Assembly (NCBI GenBank): GCA_034927775.1
Contig: JAYFPL010000080.1
Coordinates: 1-6,513 of the forward strand
From: IOR16 sp034927775
GTDB taxonomy: Bacteria; Bacillota; Clostridia; Peptostreptococcales; Anaerovoracaceae
Reading direction: 5' to 3'
Length of the DNA: 6,513 bases
In this document: positions 6,185 through 6,513 of the stretch, piece by piece
How positions within the stretch are numbered: position 1 is the first letter of the stretch
Layout: every line of letters begins with the position of its first letter
The notes under the pieces: model-generated
Seen by the model: only the letters and a program-made list of their open reading frames with translations
Told to the model about the DNA's origin: nothing
Databases searched by the model: none
Position numbers and translations under genes: made by a program

Positions 6185-6260
6185 TCTATTTTAAAAGGGG
6201 CAAAAACCGTCATTTTTCCATCCGATTTTTGCCCCATATTTTCTTCAGAGCCACAACATA
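6185..6260. repeat. Right copy of the ~75-bp repeat, with intact hairpin
   Basis: Direct copy of 1564-1638. It contains a perfect 10-bp inverted repeat, GGGGCAAAAA (6197-6206) and TTTTTGCCCC (6226-6235). One mismatch and two further pairs extend the stem inwards around a loop of about 13 nt. On the minus strand the stem ends in GCCCCTTTT; on the plus strand in GCCCCATATTTT, so it could act as a terminator in either direction. It lies 325 bp beyond the TetR stop and, with its partner, brackets the whole efflux module. Confidence 0.75.
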
Positions 6261-6365
6261 TTGTGGTTGTATTCTATTTTATTTCTTTGAAATACCCTTT
6301 GTCATCTGTTTTGTATACTCAAGGGTTTCAGTTGTTATGGTTATTAGAAAATGACACCAGATTCC

Positions 6366-6473
6366 TTATTTTTCAACGCTTTTACCACATTCCAGTAAGC
6401 AAACTACCTCCGTATGCCGTGAACTTGTAATAATGATGTCGTAAGGACCTATTGGTTCCTTGGCGGCAAAAGT
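6366..6473 (-). pseudogene. Possible C-terminal remnant of a 23S rRNA uracil-5-methyltransferase-like gene
   Basis: An open stretch of 35 codons, closed upstream by a TAA (6476-6474), ends in RHTEVVCLLECGKSVEK before a TAA at 6368-6366. The HTEVVCLL part fits the HxExVxLL pattern that closes RlmCD/RumA-type RNA methyltransferases. No methyltransferase core can be read upstream in this frame within the window, so at most it is a decayed tail or a frame-disrupted gene end. Eight residues are a thin basis and the match may be chance. Confidence 0.25.
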
Positions 6474-6513
6474 TTACGCCTTGTTTTATCGCTTATGAAT
6501 TTGTTTTTATTTC

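Overview
The window looks like accessory chromosome from a low-GC Firmicute, most likely a clostridial-type anaerobe. The basis is strongly A+T-rich sequence, AGGAGG-type ribosome binding sites, AT-rich codon use and the families present. This is inference; no rRNA or other phylogenetic marker is in the window.

Left part (1-1356): a divergent pair. On the minus strand is the N-terminal two thirds of a PLP-dependent L-serine/L-threonine dehydratase of the type best known from mammalian serine dehydratase, cut by the window edge. On the plus strand is a 186-residue XRE-helix-turn-helix/cupin regulator. The roughly 150 bp between them holds a good minus-strand promoter overlain by two repeat families (TTCGAT half-sites and TACAAGGTAA direct repeats). 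The regulator therefore probably controls the dehydratase, and perhaps itself.

Middle (1357-5859): a self-contained efflux module. Reading leftwards from 5079, one tight operon encodes a membrane-fusion adaptor (HlyD/EmrA type, GTG start) and two paralogous ABC-2 type permeases. A divergent TetR-family regulator lies at 5284-5859. Between regulator and adaptor is a near-consensus minus-strand promoter inside a perfect 8-bp inverted repeat (TACCTTAT...ATAAGGTA), the expected arrangement for TetR repression. No ATP-binding subunit is encoded with the permeases. The adaptor also carries the Rx3Lx6S hairpin-tip motif known from TolC-docking adaptors.

The module is framed by two direct copies of a roughly 75-bp repeat (1564-1638 and 6185-6260; 51 of 62 positions identical in the ungapped core). 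The right copy has a perfect 10-bp-stem hairpin. Right of it, the last 250 bp hold only what may be the tail of a decayed gene. The repeats suggest either dispersed intergenic elements or the footprint of a recombination event that placed the efflux cassette here.

No tRNA, rRNA, CRISPR array or insertion sequence was seen.
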